Shown piece by piece: positions 9,710 through 17,237 of a stretch of 64,000 nt of DNA (position 1 is the stretch's first letter; each line of letters opens with the position of its first letter). The position numbers and the translations under genes were made by a program. A model generated the notes under the pieces. It searched no databases. It saw only the letters and a list, made by a program, of their open reading frames with translations, and was not told the origin of the DNA. Origin of the DNA: Candidatus Omnitrophota bacterium (GTDB lineage Bacteria; Omnitrophota; Omnitrophia; Omnitrophales; JACROU01); assembly GCA_029261035.1 (NCBI GenBank), contig JAJDCD010000023.1, forward strand, positions 62,001 to 126,000. Direction: 5' to 3'.

Positions 9710-10363
9710 ATGGCAAATCCAAATCTTTATATAAAACAGATGGAAATGGGTCCTATGCAGAATTTTGTTTATTTTGTAGGGGATAAGAAGACAAGAGAAG
9801 TGGCAGTCGTGGACACCGCTTGGGACGTCCCTGAGATATTAAAGGCGGCCGAAAAAGAGGAAGTTACGATTACGCATGCTTTGGTTAGCCACTATCACTT
9901 TGATCATACCAATGGTCTTCCAGATTTGTTGAAAGAATTAGATGTTCCTGTTTATATTAATAAAGCGGAAGAGCAGTGGATGAAAGGATTAGCAGCAGAA
10001 AATACAAAAGCTGTAAAATCAGGAGATAAGATTAAATTAGGAGAGATTGAGATTGAGTTTTTGCATACTCCTGGACACACTCCGGGTTCTCAATGTTTCT
10101 TAGTGGATGGAAATTTAATTTCGGGGGATACCTTATTTATTGATGCTTGTGGAAGAACAGACTTGCCTGGAGGGAATCCAGAAGATTTGTATCATAGTTT
10201 AACGACGAAGTTGATGAAGCTGGACGACAGCACTATTTTATTTCCAGGGCACAATTACTCAGAGCTACAAACAGTGACTATGGGAGAACAGAAAGAGACA
10301 AATCCTTTTCTGAACATTCCCACCTTAGATGATTTTTTAAAAAAGTTTGGATATAAAGAATAG
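9710..10363 (+). CDS. Metallo-beta-lactamase fold hydrolase (glyoxalase II-like)
   Basis: The 217-residue protein carries a complete binuclear metal site: SHYHFDH (H61, H63, D65, H66), H123 in TPGHTPGS, D140 in ISGDTLF and H181 in FPGHNY. This set is typical of the glyoxalase II-like branch, which hydrolyses thioesters such as S-lactoylglutathione or related substrates. No signal peptide is present, so it is probably cytoplasmic. A possible -10 box (TAAAAT, 9695-9700) sits only 9 bases before the ATG and the ribosome binding site is poor, so a very short or absent leader is possible. The actual substrate cannot be inferred. Confidence 0.9.
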   Translation: MANPNLYIKQMEMGPMQNFVYFVGDKKTREVAVVDTAWDVPEILKAAEKEEVTITHALVSHYHFDHTNGLPDLLKELDVPVYINKAEEQWMKGLAAENTKAVKSGDKIKLGEIEIEFLHTPGHTPGSQCFLVDGNLISGDTLFIDACGRTDLPGGNPEDLYHSLTTKLMKLDDSTILFPGHNYSELQTVTMGEQKETNPFLNIPTLDDFLKKFGYKE

Positions 10364-10487
10364 CGGGTAGCGCGTAGCGTAGAGCGTATAGTTTCTGTTG
10401 TCTTTTTCCTTCTCCCTCCGACGGAGGGAGAAGGTTAGGATGAGGGTGGTGGGCCCTATACGCTAAACGCTCTACGCTATACGCTAG
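10363..10487. repeat. REP-like palindrome nested inside inverted arms
   Basis: A central hairpin of the CCTTCTCCCTCC/GGAGGGAGAAGG type followed by TTAGGATGAGGG (10408-10446) is the REP-like element seen four more times in the window. It is enclosed by longer imperfect inverted arms built from TAGCGTAGAGCGTATAG (10368-10391) and its complement (10456-10486). It begins right at the stop codon of the hydrolase gene and ends 18 bp before the next start. It could act as a terminator or an mRNA-stabilising hairpin. Confidence 0.8.
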
Positions 10488-10504
10488 TAGACAAAGGATA
10501 AAAC

Positions 10505-11017
10505 ATGTTACCAATTTTTCTTGGACTTGCAATTAGTAACACCATTTTACTTTTATTAACGATGGGCGTTGGAACTCAATATTCTGGAGGTCAAGCTGTT
10601 TTCGGTGCACACTTCAGCGCAGCTCTTTTTACAGGGATTTTCACTCTTTTTGTTCACTGCATTGTTTTTACTTATTTTGTGGGGACAGGAAAGTGGATTA
10701 AGGAAACGATTAGTAACGGAGTACTTAAAGAAGAAGAGTGGTGGCCTAAGATAAAAGCGTTCAAGAGAAAAGTGTTTCCTATTAATTTGTATGCGATGAT
10801 TGCTGTGATTGCGACTGCAGTTCTTGGGGCTACAGCATATGCTAAAGATTCTCATCTGTCTTCATGGATTCATCAGATGGTAGCTTATTTTACCTTAGTT
10901 CTTAATTTGTATGCTTTCTATGTGGAAGGAAAGAATATTAAAGAAAATTCAGAGTTGCTGGCAAAGGCAGTAGATATCAAACAAAAACATATTGATGAAC
11001 AGGAGCCCGGTTTATGA
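10505..11017 (+). CDS. Small multi-spanning membrane protein next to cytochrome c
   Basis: I do not recognise this 170-residue protein. It has about four hydrophobic segments (roughly residues 3-25, 38-62, 92-112 and 121-143). Histidines sit in or near membrane segments (HFSAALF, FVHCIVF, IHQMVAY), and the C-terminus is charged and probably cytoplasmic. The ATG has an AAAGGA ribosome binding site. Its stop overlaps the start of the following cytochrome c gene (ATGA), which suggests that the two products are made together and may work together in electron transfer. A membrane heme-b anchor is a reasonable inference but not shown by a family motif I can name. Confidence 0.82.
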   Translation: MLPIFLGLAISNTILLLLTMGVGTQYSGGQAVFGAHFSAALFTGIFTLFVHCIVFTYFVGTGKWIKETISNGVLKEEEWWPKIKAFKRKVFPINLYAMIAVIATAVLGATAYAKDSHLSSWIHQMVAYFTLVLNLYAFYVEGKNIKENSELLAKAVDIKQKHIDEQEPGL

Positions 11018-11376
11018 GGGTTTATATCACTCTACCTTTTATTTTAGTAGGCTTACTATTTTGTTCTCATAGTTTTGCTGAAGAGGCTTTGGAAGACACG
11101 ATTTCATACGAACAGTCAAAAGAATTATACCGAGATAATTGCGCGTCTTGTCATGGGAAGAAGGGAAATGCAAAAACTTTGATGGGGCGAATGTTAAAAC
11201 CTAAACCAAAAGCCTTTCAAAGTGTTTTGAGCGACCCGAGTATGAATGATGAGAAACTGTTTTCTGCAATTTCTGATGGAAAACCGGATACAGCAATGCG
11301 TGCTTTTAATACGGATCTCTCAGAGGATGAGATTAAAGCTGTGATTACCTATATCAAAAAAGAATTTGAAGATTAA
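11014..11376 (+). CDS. Small secreted class I cytochrome c
   Basis: The product is 120 residues with a signal peptide (about 1-22) and a single heme attachment motif NCASCH (C43, C46, H47). M95 in DTAMRAF is a candidate distal heme ligand. The C-terminal helix (DLSEDEIKAVITYIKK) is the usual last helix of cytochrome c. It would carry electrons in the periplasm. The start overlaps the previous membrane protein gene by four bases. Its heme would be attached by the CcsA/ResB system encoded at 15.5-19.0 kb. The identity as a monoheme c-type cytochrome is firm; its redox partners are unknown. Confidence 0.93.
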   Translation: MRVYITLPFILVGLLFCSHSFAEEALEDTISYEQSKELYRDNCASCHGKKGNAKTLMGRMLKPKPKAFQSVLSDPSMNDEKLFSAISDGKPDTAMRAFNTDLSEDEIKAVITYIKKEFED

Positions 11377-11385
11377 TTACATTCT

Positions 11386-11420
11386 GTCATTCCCGCGAAG
11401 GCGGGAATCCAGGGGATGAC
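11386..11420. repeat. GTCATTCCCG-type palindromic repeat
   Basis: The sequence GTCATTCCCGCGAAGGCGGG followed by AATCCAGGGGATGAC is a copy of the widespread short intergenic palindrome with CCCGC/GCGGG arms and GTCAT/ATGAC ends. Related but diverged copies occur at 21569-21590, 30190-30220 and 57931-57960. It lies between the cytochrome c stop and the MazG-like gene, just before that gene's ribosome binding site. Confidence 0.85.
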
Positions 11421-11437
11421 AAGTAGAGGGGGAGAAA

Positions 11438-11749
11438 ATGGGAAAAACAATTACCGAGTGGACAGAAGAATGTTTTCAAAGTTCAAAAGAAAAAGGGTTT
11501 TGGGAGAATGATCGAAATGTAGGGGAAATGTTGATGCTGATTGTTTCCGAATTAGGGGAAGCCGTCGAAGCTCATCGAAAAGGGGATATGGGTTTAGAGG
11601 CGAAAGATACTTTTGAAGATGAACTTGCAGATACAGCGATTCGTTTGTTTGATATGTGTGGGGGTTTGGGGATTGATCTTGAAAAGCAGATTGAGTGGAA
11701 GATGAATTTTAATAAGAGTAGGGAAGTTAGGCATGGGAAGGCTTATTAA
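11438..11749 (+). CDS. MazG-like nucleotide pyrophosphohydrolase
   Basis: The 103-residue protein is an all-alpha NTP pyrophosphatase of the MazG-like family, which removes pyrophosphate from (d)NTPs in the cytoplasm. The metal-binding helices are visible: SELGEAVE (E38, E41, E44) and FEDELADTAIRLFD (E60, E62, D65). The C-terminal KMNFNKSREVRHGKAY is typical of the single-domain short form. A strong AGAGGGGGAGA ribosome binding site precedes the ATG. It is followed 19 bp after its stop by the first copy of the composite fold-back element. Substrate preference cannot be told. Confidence 0.9.
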   Translation: MGKTITEWTEECFQSSKEKGFWENDRNVGEMLMLIVSELGEAVEAHRKGDMGLEAKDTFEDELADTAIRLFDMCGGLGIDLEKQIEWKMNFNKSREVRHGKAY

Positions 11750-11767
11750 GAAGTTGGGTTTTGTTGG

Positions 11768-11922
11768 GCGACCTGGAAAGGTTCCCGGCGCTCAGACAGC
11801 ACAAAAATTGTGATGCGATTTTTGTGAACTCGCGGCGGGAACCTTTCCAGGTCGCTTAAGTTATAACTTTTTTTTGGTATTGGGGGTTGAAAGCCAGAGC
11901 TACATCGAGTAGCTCTGGCTTT
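11768..11922 (+). repeat. Composite fold-back element, copy 1
   Basis: The copy consists of a 19-bp perfect stem (11768-11786 with 11837-11855) around a conserved core: GGCGCTCAGACAGC plus ACAAAAAT, a 9-base loop, then ATTTTTGTGAACTCGCGGC. A roughly 34-base spacer leads to a 14-bp hairpin (11890-11922) with loop ATCGA. The same core occurs unchanged at 21387-21473 and, inverted, at 59429-59517, each with different but self-complementary arms. The element starts 19 bp after the MazG-like stop. It may be a structured RNA, a fold-back mobile element or a terminator-associated repeat. Confidence 0.88.
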
Positions 11923-11938
11923 CTTGGTTTAGGGTGTT

Positions 11939-12027
11939 CGTTATCTGTAAGATAACGAAACGCGTATTTGTTGTTAGGGATCCCAATAAATATTGGGATA
12001 ACGGCGTTTTCTTCGTTAGAGGTTGGT
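11939..12027. other. Cluster of further inverted repeats
   Basis: Downstream of fold-back copy 1 lie CGTTATCTGTAAGATAACG (11939-11957, 8-bp stem) and TCCCAATAAATATTGGGA (11981-11998, 8-bp stem). They are enclosed by a longer imperfect pairing of TAACGAAACGC with GCGTTTTCTTCGTTA. Together they could form a branched structure. No gene is assigned to this stretch. Confidence 0.55.
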
Positions 12028-12038
12028 TTAGGATTTAT

Positions 12039-12248
12039 TTAGAAGTCGAAGGTGTCTTTTCGGTATTTGAAGGTGTGGTTATCGAAATCGCGTTTGGTGA
12101 CTTTCCAGATTTTTTCGCAGAGTGGGCATGTGCAGATATAGTTTTTCCCCCACTTGCTGTAATGCCAATGTCCGAAGTGAACTAGCCTACAGATGATAAA
12201 CTTAAACAGTGTTGTGAAGTAGCCCTGGCGGGCTTTGGTCTTACCCAT
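12039..12248 (-). CDS. Small cysteine-containing protein, unknown function
   Basis: I do not recognise this 69-residue product. It starts at an ATG with a well-placed AAGAGGTG ribosome binding site, which favours it over the overlapping plus-strand frame. It contains a CTCPLCEKIW motif and several histidines (FGHWHYSKW), compatible with a small metal-binding knuckle. It is rich in aromatic and basic residues. It stands alone in a repeat-rich gap between the MazG-like gene and leuC. It is probably a real small gene, but a decayed fragment cannot be excluded. Confidence 0.55.
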   Translation of the reverse strand: MGKTKARQGYFTTLFKFIICRLVHFGHWHYSKWGKNYICTCPLCEKIWKVTKRDFDNHTFKYRKDTFDF

Positions 12249-12362
12249 AGTAAAACACCTCTTGCTTTTATAAGTCTAGCATATGATGCTGGGATGTGCA
12301 TATTTCTCTATCTCTATATCAGTTATTAAGTTGCAGACATTACTTCACATTTTTAGGGAGTC

Positions 12363-12419
12363 GGGGACATGGGCTTTTGTAACCATTGCTAAGTAATTGT
12401 GGCAAAAGTGCGTGTCCCC
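12363..12419. repeat. 57-bp palindromic GGGGACA/TGTCCCC repeat, copy 1
   Basis: This 57-bp imperfect palindrome begins GGGGACATGGGCTTTTG and ends CAAAAGTGCGTGTCCCC. A near-identical inverted copy is at 22000-22059 and a diverged one at 37492-37548. The conserved ends and variable middle resemble REP-type elements mobilised by REP-associated tyrosine transposases, none of which is in the window. Confidence 0.85.
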
Positions 12420-12500
12420 TATACAAAGGGTGGGCTGTATTCCTTTTAAAACCATTAGCAGCAATGACATTTATCCTATTTACTAAATTGACTAATAAGA

Positions 12501-12506
12501 TATAAT
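12501..12506 (+). promoter_or_regulatory. Candidate -10 box for leuC, implying a very short leader
   Basis: A perfect TATAAT lies 10 bases before the leuC ATG (12517). A transcript starting 6-8 bases after it would begin at or next to the start codon. No Shine-Dalgarno sequence is visible (ATCTTTCACCTT precedes ATG). No convincing -35 was found at normal spacing. Confidence 0.5.
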
Positions 12507-12516
12507 CTTTCACCTT

Positions 12517-13923
12517 ATGGCTAAAACACTATTTGAAAAAATTTGGGAACAACATGTGGTTACTACCTTAGAGGATGGAACTTCGATCATGTATATTGAT
12601 CGGCATTTAATCCATGAGGTGACCAGCCCACAAGCATTTGAAGGGCTTCGTTTAACGGGTCGGAAAGTACGTCGACCTGAGTTGACGTTTGCGACGATGG
12701 ATCATAATGTGCCTACCGATGATCGTTATAATATTAAAGATCCTATTTCCAAAGCTCAGATTGAAGCATTGACGGACAACTGTAAAGAGTTTGGAATTCA
12801 GCTTTTTGATTTAAACAGCGACAAACAAGGTGTGGTACATATTATTGGTCCTGAGTTAGGCATTACGATGCCAGGCACTACGATTGTATGTGGAGATTCT
12901 CACACTTCGACCCATGGTGCTTTTGGAACCTTTGCGATGGGTATTGGAACATCCGAAGTGGAGCATGTGCTAGCGACGCAATGTTTGCCCCAAAAAAAAC
13001 CAAAGACATTTAAAGTAGAGTTTGCTGGTATTCCGAAGGCCCCCGTTTCAGCGAAAGATTTGATCTTAAAATTTATTGGAGTAGTTGGAACCGCAGGTGG
13101 GACAGGGTATGTTTTAGAATATTGTGGTGAAGCGATCCGAGCTTTATCTATGGAAGAAAGAATGACTATTTGTAATATGAGCATTGAGGCGGGAGCGCGC
13201 GGCGGTTTGATTGCACCGGATGAAACGACCATTGATTACATTGTTAAGAACGACAGACCTTACGCGCCTAAAGGGGAAGAACTAGAAAAAGCAATTGAGT
13301 ATTGGAAGTCTTTACCTTCAGATCCTGGGGCTACTTATGATCGAGAAATTACCATTGATGTTACGAATCTTTCTCCTCAAGTTACTTGGGGAACGAGTCC
13401 GGGAATGGTGATGGATGTTACAGGAACGATTCCTAACGTAGATGAAGTGCCAGGGTACAGCCCAAAAGATGTTCAACATACTTTGGATTATATGGGCTTA
13501 ACACCAGGGACCCCATTGACGGATATAAAGGTGGATACCGTATTTATTGGCAGTTGTACCAACGGACGTATTGAAGATTTAAGAATTGCCGCAAAGTACT
13601 TTAAAGGGAAAAAAGTTGCTGAGGGTGTGCATGCTTTAATTGTGCCAGGATCACAGCAAGTAAAGAAACAAGCTACGGAAGAAGGTTTAGATAAAATTTT
13701 TGTTGAAGCGGGTTGTGACTGGAGAGAGTCTGGTTGTAGTATGTGTTTAGCGATGAATCCAGATCAGTTGAAGCCGGGTGAGCGCGCAGCCTCTACATCG
13801 AATCGTAATTTTGAAGGACGGCAAGGCAAAGGCGGCCGCACCCATTTAGTTAGCCCACAAATGGCAGCTGCGGCTGCAGTCGAAGGGCATTTTGTAGATA
13901 TTAGAACTTGGGAAGAGGATTAA
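12517..13923 (+). CDS. leuC: 3-isopropylmalate dehydratase large subunit
   Basis: LeuC with LeuD isomerises 2-isopropylmalate to 3-isopropylmalate in leucine synthesis. The 468-residue product has the 4Fe-4S ligands of the aconitase family: C347 in GSCTNG, and C407 and C410 in GCSMC. It also has [20 protein letters not shown] in the catalytic region. Length and motifs fit the bacterial LeuC type rather than the shorter archaeal/homoaconitase type. leuD follows after three bases. leuA and leuB are not in the window. The ATG has no ribosome binding site and a TATAAT sits just upstream, so the mRNA may be leaderless. Confidence 0.96.
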   Translation: MAKTLFEKIWEQHVVTTLEDGTSIMYIDRHLIHEVTSPQAFEGLRLTGRKVRRPELTFATMDHNVPTDDRYNIKDPISKAQIEALTDNCKEFGIQLFDLNSDKQGVVHIIGPELGITMPGTTIVCGDSHTSTHGAFGTFAMGIGTSEVEHVLATQCLPQKKPKTFKVEFAGIPKAPVSAKDLILKFIGVVGTAGGTGYVLEYCGEAIRALSMEERMTICNMSIEAGARGGLIAPDETTIDYIVKNDRPYAPKGEELEKAIEYWKSLPSDPGATYDREITIDVTNLSPQVTWGTSPGMVMDVTGTIPNVDEVPGYSPKDVQHTLDYMGLTPGTPLTDIKVDTVFIGSCTNGRIEDLRIAAKYFKGKKVAEGVHALIVPGSQQVKKQATEEGLDKIFVEAGCDWRESGCSMCLAMNPDQLKPGERAASTSNRNFEGRQGKGGRTHLVSPQMAAAAAVEGHFVDIRTWEED

Positions 13924-13926
13924 GTT

Positions 13927-14580
13927 ATGTCAGAGCCCGTTAAAAACTTTAAAGGAATACTTGCAACTTTAGATCGTGCTAATGTAGATACCGACCAAAT
14001 TATCCCTAAACAATTCTTAAAATCAATTAAAAGAACTGGGTTTGGAGAGAGTCTTTTTTTTGATTGGCGCTATGATGAAGCTGGGAAAGATAACCCAGAA
14101 TTTGAATTGAATGCAGAGCGTTTTAAAGGAGCTTCTATTTTAATTACGAGAAATAACTTTGGATGCGGTTCAAGCCGAGAACATGCTGTGTGGGCGGTGG
14201 ATCAATATGGGTTTCGAGCCATTGTGGCTCCATCTCAAGGTGAAGGGGAAAACAAAATCCAGGCCTTTGCAGATATTTTTAAAAACAACTGTGCTAAGAA
14301 TTCTATTATCACAATTGAATTAACTGAGGCAGAAGTTGAAGAAATTTTTCAGATGGTGGGACGCTATGAAGGTTTAGAAGCTACGGTAGATTTGGAAGAA
14401 CAAAGATTGATTTTGCATCTACCTGAAGAGATGGCTTTTCACTTTGACATTGATCCTGCAGTGAAAAAAAATATTATTCATGGTTTGGATGATATTGGCT
14501 TAACCCTTCAAAAAGAAACAGATATTGAAGCGTTTGAGTTAAAGCACAATACTCAAATTGCTCCCTCGAATGTCTCTTAA
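13927..14580 (+). CDS. leuD: 3-isopropylmalate dehydratase small subunit
   Basis: LeuD is the swivelling small subunit that completes the isopropylmalate isomerase active site. The 217-residue product has the family hallmarks [12 protein letters not shown] (about residues 20-31), LFFDWRY, and [15 protein letters not shown], the last being the substrate-binding loop. It follows leuC with a three-base gap, so the two subunits are co-translated. The C-terminal tail is slightly longer than in E. coli. The next gene starts 10 bases after its stop and may share the transcript. Confidence 0.96.
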   Translation: MSEPVKNFKGILATLDRANVDTDQIIPKQFLKSIKRTGFGESLFFDWRYDEAGKDNPEFELNAERFKGASILITRNNFGCGSSREHAVWAVDQYGFRAIVAPSQGEGENKIQAFADIFKNNCAKNSIITIELTEAEVEEIFQMVGRYEGLEATVDLEEQRLILHLPEEMAFHFDIDPAVKKNIIHGLDDIGLTLQKETDIEAFELKHNTQIAPSNVS

Positions 14581-14590
14581 GGAATCGGAA

Positions 14591-14941
14591 ATGAATCTTC
14601 AATTAAAAACTGTTTATGCTAAACCTTCAGAAAATGATGGAATTCGTCTATGGACTGAGGCTTTGTGGCCTAATGAAGTGGATACCCGAAATATGCATTT
14701 GGATCGCTGGATTAAAGAATTGGCACCCTCTTTTGATATAACAGAACTCTATAGAAGAGGAGAAATTGATCGTCAAGGTTTTAAAGAAGCTTATTGGGAT
14801 GAGTTGGCTCAGAAGGATAAACAAACTCAGATCCAGTACATCAAAAACAAACAAGAAGAGCACACCATTACGTTGCTTTATTCCTCAAAAAATGAACAAA
14901 ATTCTATAGCCTCTTATCTAAAAGAATTCCTCGAAAAATAG
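14591..14941 (+). CDS. DUF488 (YeaO-like) family protein
   Basis: The 116-residue protein belongs to the DUF488/YeaO family: RLWTEALWPNEVDTRNMHLDRWIKELAPS corresponds to the family core of a basic residue, LWP, an aspartate and KELAPS, which I give here only as landmarks LWPNEV and WIKELAPS. The ATG at 14591, preceded by AAGGA, is preferred to an in-frame TTG at 14558 that would overlap leuD. The biochemical role of the family is not established. Its position directly behind leuD suggests cotranscription rather than a leucine function. Confidence 0.82.
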   Translation: MNLQLKTVYAKPSENDGIRLWTEALWPNEVDTRNMHLDRWIKELAPSFDITELYRRGEIDRQGFKEAYWDELAQKDKQTQIQYIKNKQEEHTITLLYSSKNEQNSIASYLKEFLEK

Positions 14942-15143
14942 CCTTTTTTCCTTCTAAATAGCTCTTTTTTTATTCGTATTTACCTATAAAAAATAAAGTT
15001 ATCAACAGTCTGCTTTTCTTGGAAAGTATCTGTGGTTTTGAACCGATAACTATATATACGTTAGGAACTGAAAGTTGATTTTAGGCAATTACATGTCATA
15101 ATTGAATAAAGATCAAACTAAACCAGTCAAAGAATACGTAGAT

Positions 15144-15259
15144 TATAATAGAGTATGAATTGGGAGATTCATACGACCCTATCTTAGACAATTTTGAAGA
15201 TAGGCATCTAATCCGGAATAAAGCCGGTACTAGCTATGCGATGAAGGGAGGACACTAAA
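15144..15259 (+). promoter_or_regulatory. Promoter -10 box and structured 5' leader
   Basis: The 318-bp gap after the DUF488 gene holds TATAAT at 15144-15149, followed by a roughly 100-base leader with ordered pairing. One stem is CCTATCTT (15178-15185) with AAGATAGG (15197-15204). A second domain has GCAT/ATGC (15204-15207 with 15236-15239) enclosing CCGG-AATAAAG-CCGG (15213-15227). A strong GAAGGGAGG ribosome binding site (15243-15251) follows. The compact fold next to the ribosome binding site suggests a cis-regulatory RNA, but it matches no riboswitch consensus I know. Confidence 0.45.
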
Positions 15260-15469
15260 ATGCTTACTAAAACTAAAGAACAAATCATGGTGGAAATCAA
15301 CGATATTTCCAAGAGAATGTGTCATCCTCTAAAGACGACGGCTTTGAAGTATTTAAAAGAAGCCATTGAGGAAGAGCGTTTCGAGATGTGTCAACAAATC
15401 ATACAAGTGGCTAAAGAATTTGGTGCCGATCGATGGGAAATTAAAAACAGTCTCATTCTGAGGAGTTAA
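15260..15469 (+). CDS. Small alpha-helical protein, unknown function
   Basis: I do not recognise this 69-residue protein. It is charged and predicted helical throughout (KEAIEEERFEMCQQIIQVAK), with two cysteines and no signal peptide or membrane segment. The start is well supported by a GGGAGG ribosome binding site, a structured leader and a TATAAT promoter upstream. A strong terminator follows 15 bases after the stop. It is therefore a monocistronic, probably well-expressed small gene whose expression may be controlled through its leader. Confidence 0.75.
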   Translation: MLTKTKEQIMVEINDISKRMCHPLKTTALKYLKEAIEEERFEMCQQIIQVAKEFGADRWEIKNSLILRS

Positions 15470-15484
15470 AACTCCTTTAAAATT

Positions 15485-15534
15485 AGGCCATAGATCAGAG
15501 CTGATTACAGCTCCTGGTTTATGGCCTTTTTTTT
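15485..15534 (+). terminator. Intrinsic terminator shared with the ccsA 3' end
   Basis: The stem AGGCCATA (15485-15492) pairs with TATGGCCT (15520-15527), with an inner GAGCTGATTACAGCTC hairpin, and eight Ts follow. It ends the small gene at 15260. The T run and right arm are also the last codons and stop of the convergent ccsA gene (stop at 15519-15521), so the two genes overlap at the terminator. Confidence 0.85.
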
Positions 15535-17165
15535 AGATTTCTTTTTCCTAGTATTCCAAGAATAATAACAAATGCTAAGTCGGCAATAACGAATGTGCTT
15601 ACCGTCCCCACACCGCCGCCTCCAAATCCGTAGCTATGCAGTCCTGCAGACAAAACATAATTAACCCCATACCAAGCCATTAAAATTCCTAAAAAACAAA
15701 CAACAGAGCTCACCGCCAAACCAAAATGTCCGATCCAGTTGATGAGACGTGCGTGTAGAACAATCAGATAAAAGATAAGTGCAATGAGTGCCCATGTTTC
15801 TTTTGGATCCCATCCCCAAAAACGTCCCCAAGAGTAATGCGCCCAAACGCCGCCTAAAATGGTTCCTGTAGCGAGAAGAATAATTCCGATTTGAATGCAT
15901 CGATAAATAAAATACCCTAAGCTTTCGATTAAATTTTTGTTACCCGGTTTGAATGCATATGTGATGAGTTGAATATGACCCACGGCCATGGCAAGGGCGA
16001 GGACGCCATAGCTGAGCGTGATTGTAAGGACATGAATTGTAAGCCAATAGTTACTTCTTAATACGGGCACTAGAGGAGTAATGCTTGGGTCTAAATAAGC
16101 AGGTAGATTGTCACACAGAATGAGCCCTAACCCTGCAACAGCACTCGCTCCAATCCAAACTGTTTTAGATCGATTAAACAGATAAATAAGAAAACAAAAT
16201 CCTATTGAGGCCCAAGAAACCCAGATGACAGACTCATACATATTGCTGACAGGTGGACGTCCTGCAATCAAACAACGGAGCAGGATTCCATAGGTTTGCA
16301 GTAAGAAGCCCACTACCAAAGAAACGGTTCCTAGTAAAGAAAGAGCTCTAAGAGACTTGAACGAGCCAAGAGAAAACATAAAAAAACTAAAAAGGTAAAG
16401 AACCCACGTCCAACGAAAAGGACGAAGGTCATTGTATTGAACTTCTAAAGGATAAGGGTTGATGCCTTTATATGAATTTAGAGCATTGATGTAAAAAGGG
16501 TTTGCTTCTGAAATAGCACGAATTGCTTTTAAAGAGGAGGCTAGCTTTTCTGAGTTGTTCTCTTTATAAGCGGTGAAAAAATCAGCGTAAGGTTCTTGAT
16601 AGCTGGATAAAGATTGAGTTTTTGAAATTTGATTTATAGGCAGCCAATTTTTAGACGTATCTTGAGGGGGAATTAAATTCCAGGTTAGCCCTTGGCTTGC
16701 AGCATAAAAAAAATTCATACGATTATAGAGTTCAATCTCTTTCTTTTCTAAGAAGGTGAGCTCTTCGTCTGCTGATTGTCTTTTCTTATGCTTCATTACC
16801 TTTTGCATAAAAAGATTGTTTGAAGCGACGGACTCAGGGCTGACTGTTTTAGTCTTGGCATTGAGGCCGAGAGAAAGAGCTAACTCTTTGGTTGAGATTG
16901 GCAAGAAAGCCTTTTGTTGCCAATCATTTCCATTAGTAATCCACTGCATTAAAATATGAGATGCGTCCTGACCCTTAATGGATTCTTTGCCAGCGGTGAC
17001 AATTAGAGTTTCTTTAGCGAAACTGGAAAAAGGTTTTATGCGGCCGCTATGTTGCATAGGCATTTTCTTTAACTCAGATAAATTAATAGAGGATGTTTCG
17101 GCGAGGCATGGGGATATTAAAAAGGCGCTTATAATTAAACTCAAATAGATTATTTTAAATTTCAT
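15519..17165 (-). CDS. ccsA: Cytochrome c biogenesis protein CcsA (system II)
   Basis: CcsA (ResC) works with ResB to bring heme across the inner membrane and attach it to apocytochromes c. The protein has a signal peptide and a soluble N-terminal region of about 220 residues, including QHSGRIKPFSSFAKE, then about eight membrane helices. The tryptophan-rich WGRFWGWDPKETWAL motif that binds heme is intact, and conserved histidines flank it. I place the start at 17165, where AAGGAACC precedes ATG, rather than at an in-frame codon 24 bases upstream. It lies 72 bp downstream of resB on the same strand. Its end overlaps the convergent terminator at 15485-15534. Confidence 0.94.
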   Translation of the reverse strand: MKFKIIYLSLIISAFLISPCLAETSSINLSELKKMPMQHSGRIKPFSSFAKETLIVTAGKESIKGQDASHILMQWITNGNDWQQKAFLPISTKELALSLGLNAKTKTVSPESVASNNLFMQKVMKHKKRQSADEELTFLEKKEIELYNRMNFFYAASQGLTWNLIPPQDTSKNWLPINQISKTQSLSSYQEPYADFFTAYKENNSEKLASSLKAIRAISEANPFYINALNSYKGINPYPLEVQYNDLRPFRWTWVLYLFSFFMFSLGSFKSLRALSLLGTVSLVVGFLLQTYGILLRCLIAGRPPVSNMYESVIWVSWASIGFCFLIYLFNRSKTVWIGASAVAGLGLILCDNLPAYLDPSITPLVPVLRSNYWLTIHVLTITLSYGVLALAMAVGHIQLITYAFKPGNKNLIESLGYFIYRCIQIGIILLATGTILGGVWAHYSWGRFWGWDPKETWALIALIFYLIVLHARLINWIGHFGLAVSSVVCFLGILMAWYGVNYVLSAGLHSYGFGGGGVGTVSTFVIADLAFVIILGILGKRNLKKRP

Positions 17166-17237
17166 GATGGTTCCTTTCATTATTAACAAAGGGTATTCCT
17201 TATCCTTCTTTAGAGGAGGGAAGGAATAAAATTTTAT

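Noticed and set aside
10278-10532. 84-codon minus-strand frame
   Set aside because: It spans the REP-like palindrome with its arms and both flanking gene ends; no ribosome binding site.
11934-12185. Plus-strand 83-codon frame
   Set aside because: It runs through hairpin repeats, has no ribosome binding site and overlaps the better supported minus-strand gene at 12039-12248.
15156-15259. Resemblance of the leader tail (CCGGTACTAGC...CGATG) to a c-di-GMP-I (GEMM) riboswitch
   Set aside because: The diagnostic GACGCAAAGCC block and the conserved tetraloop-receptor layout are absent, and the stems are in a different order.
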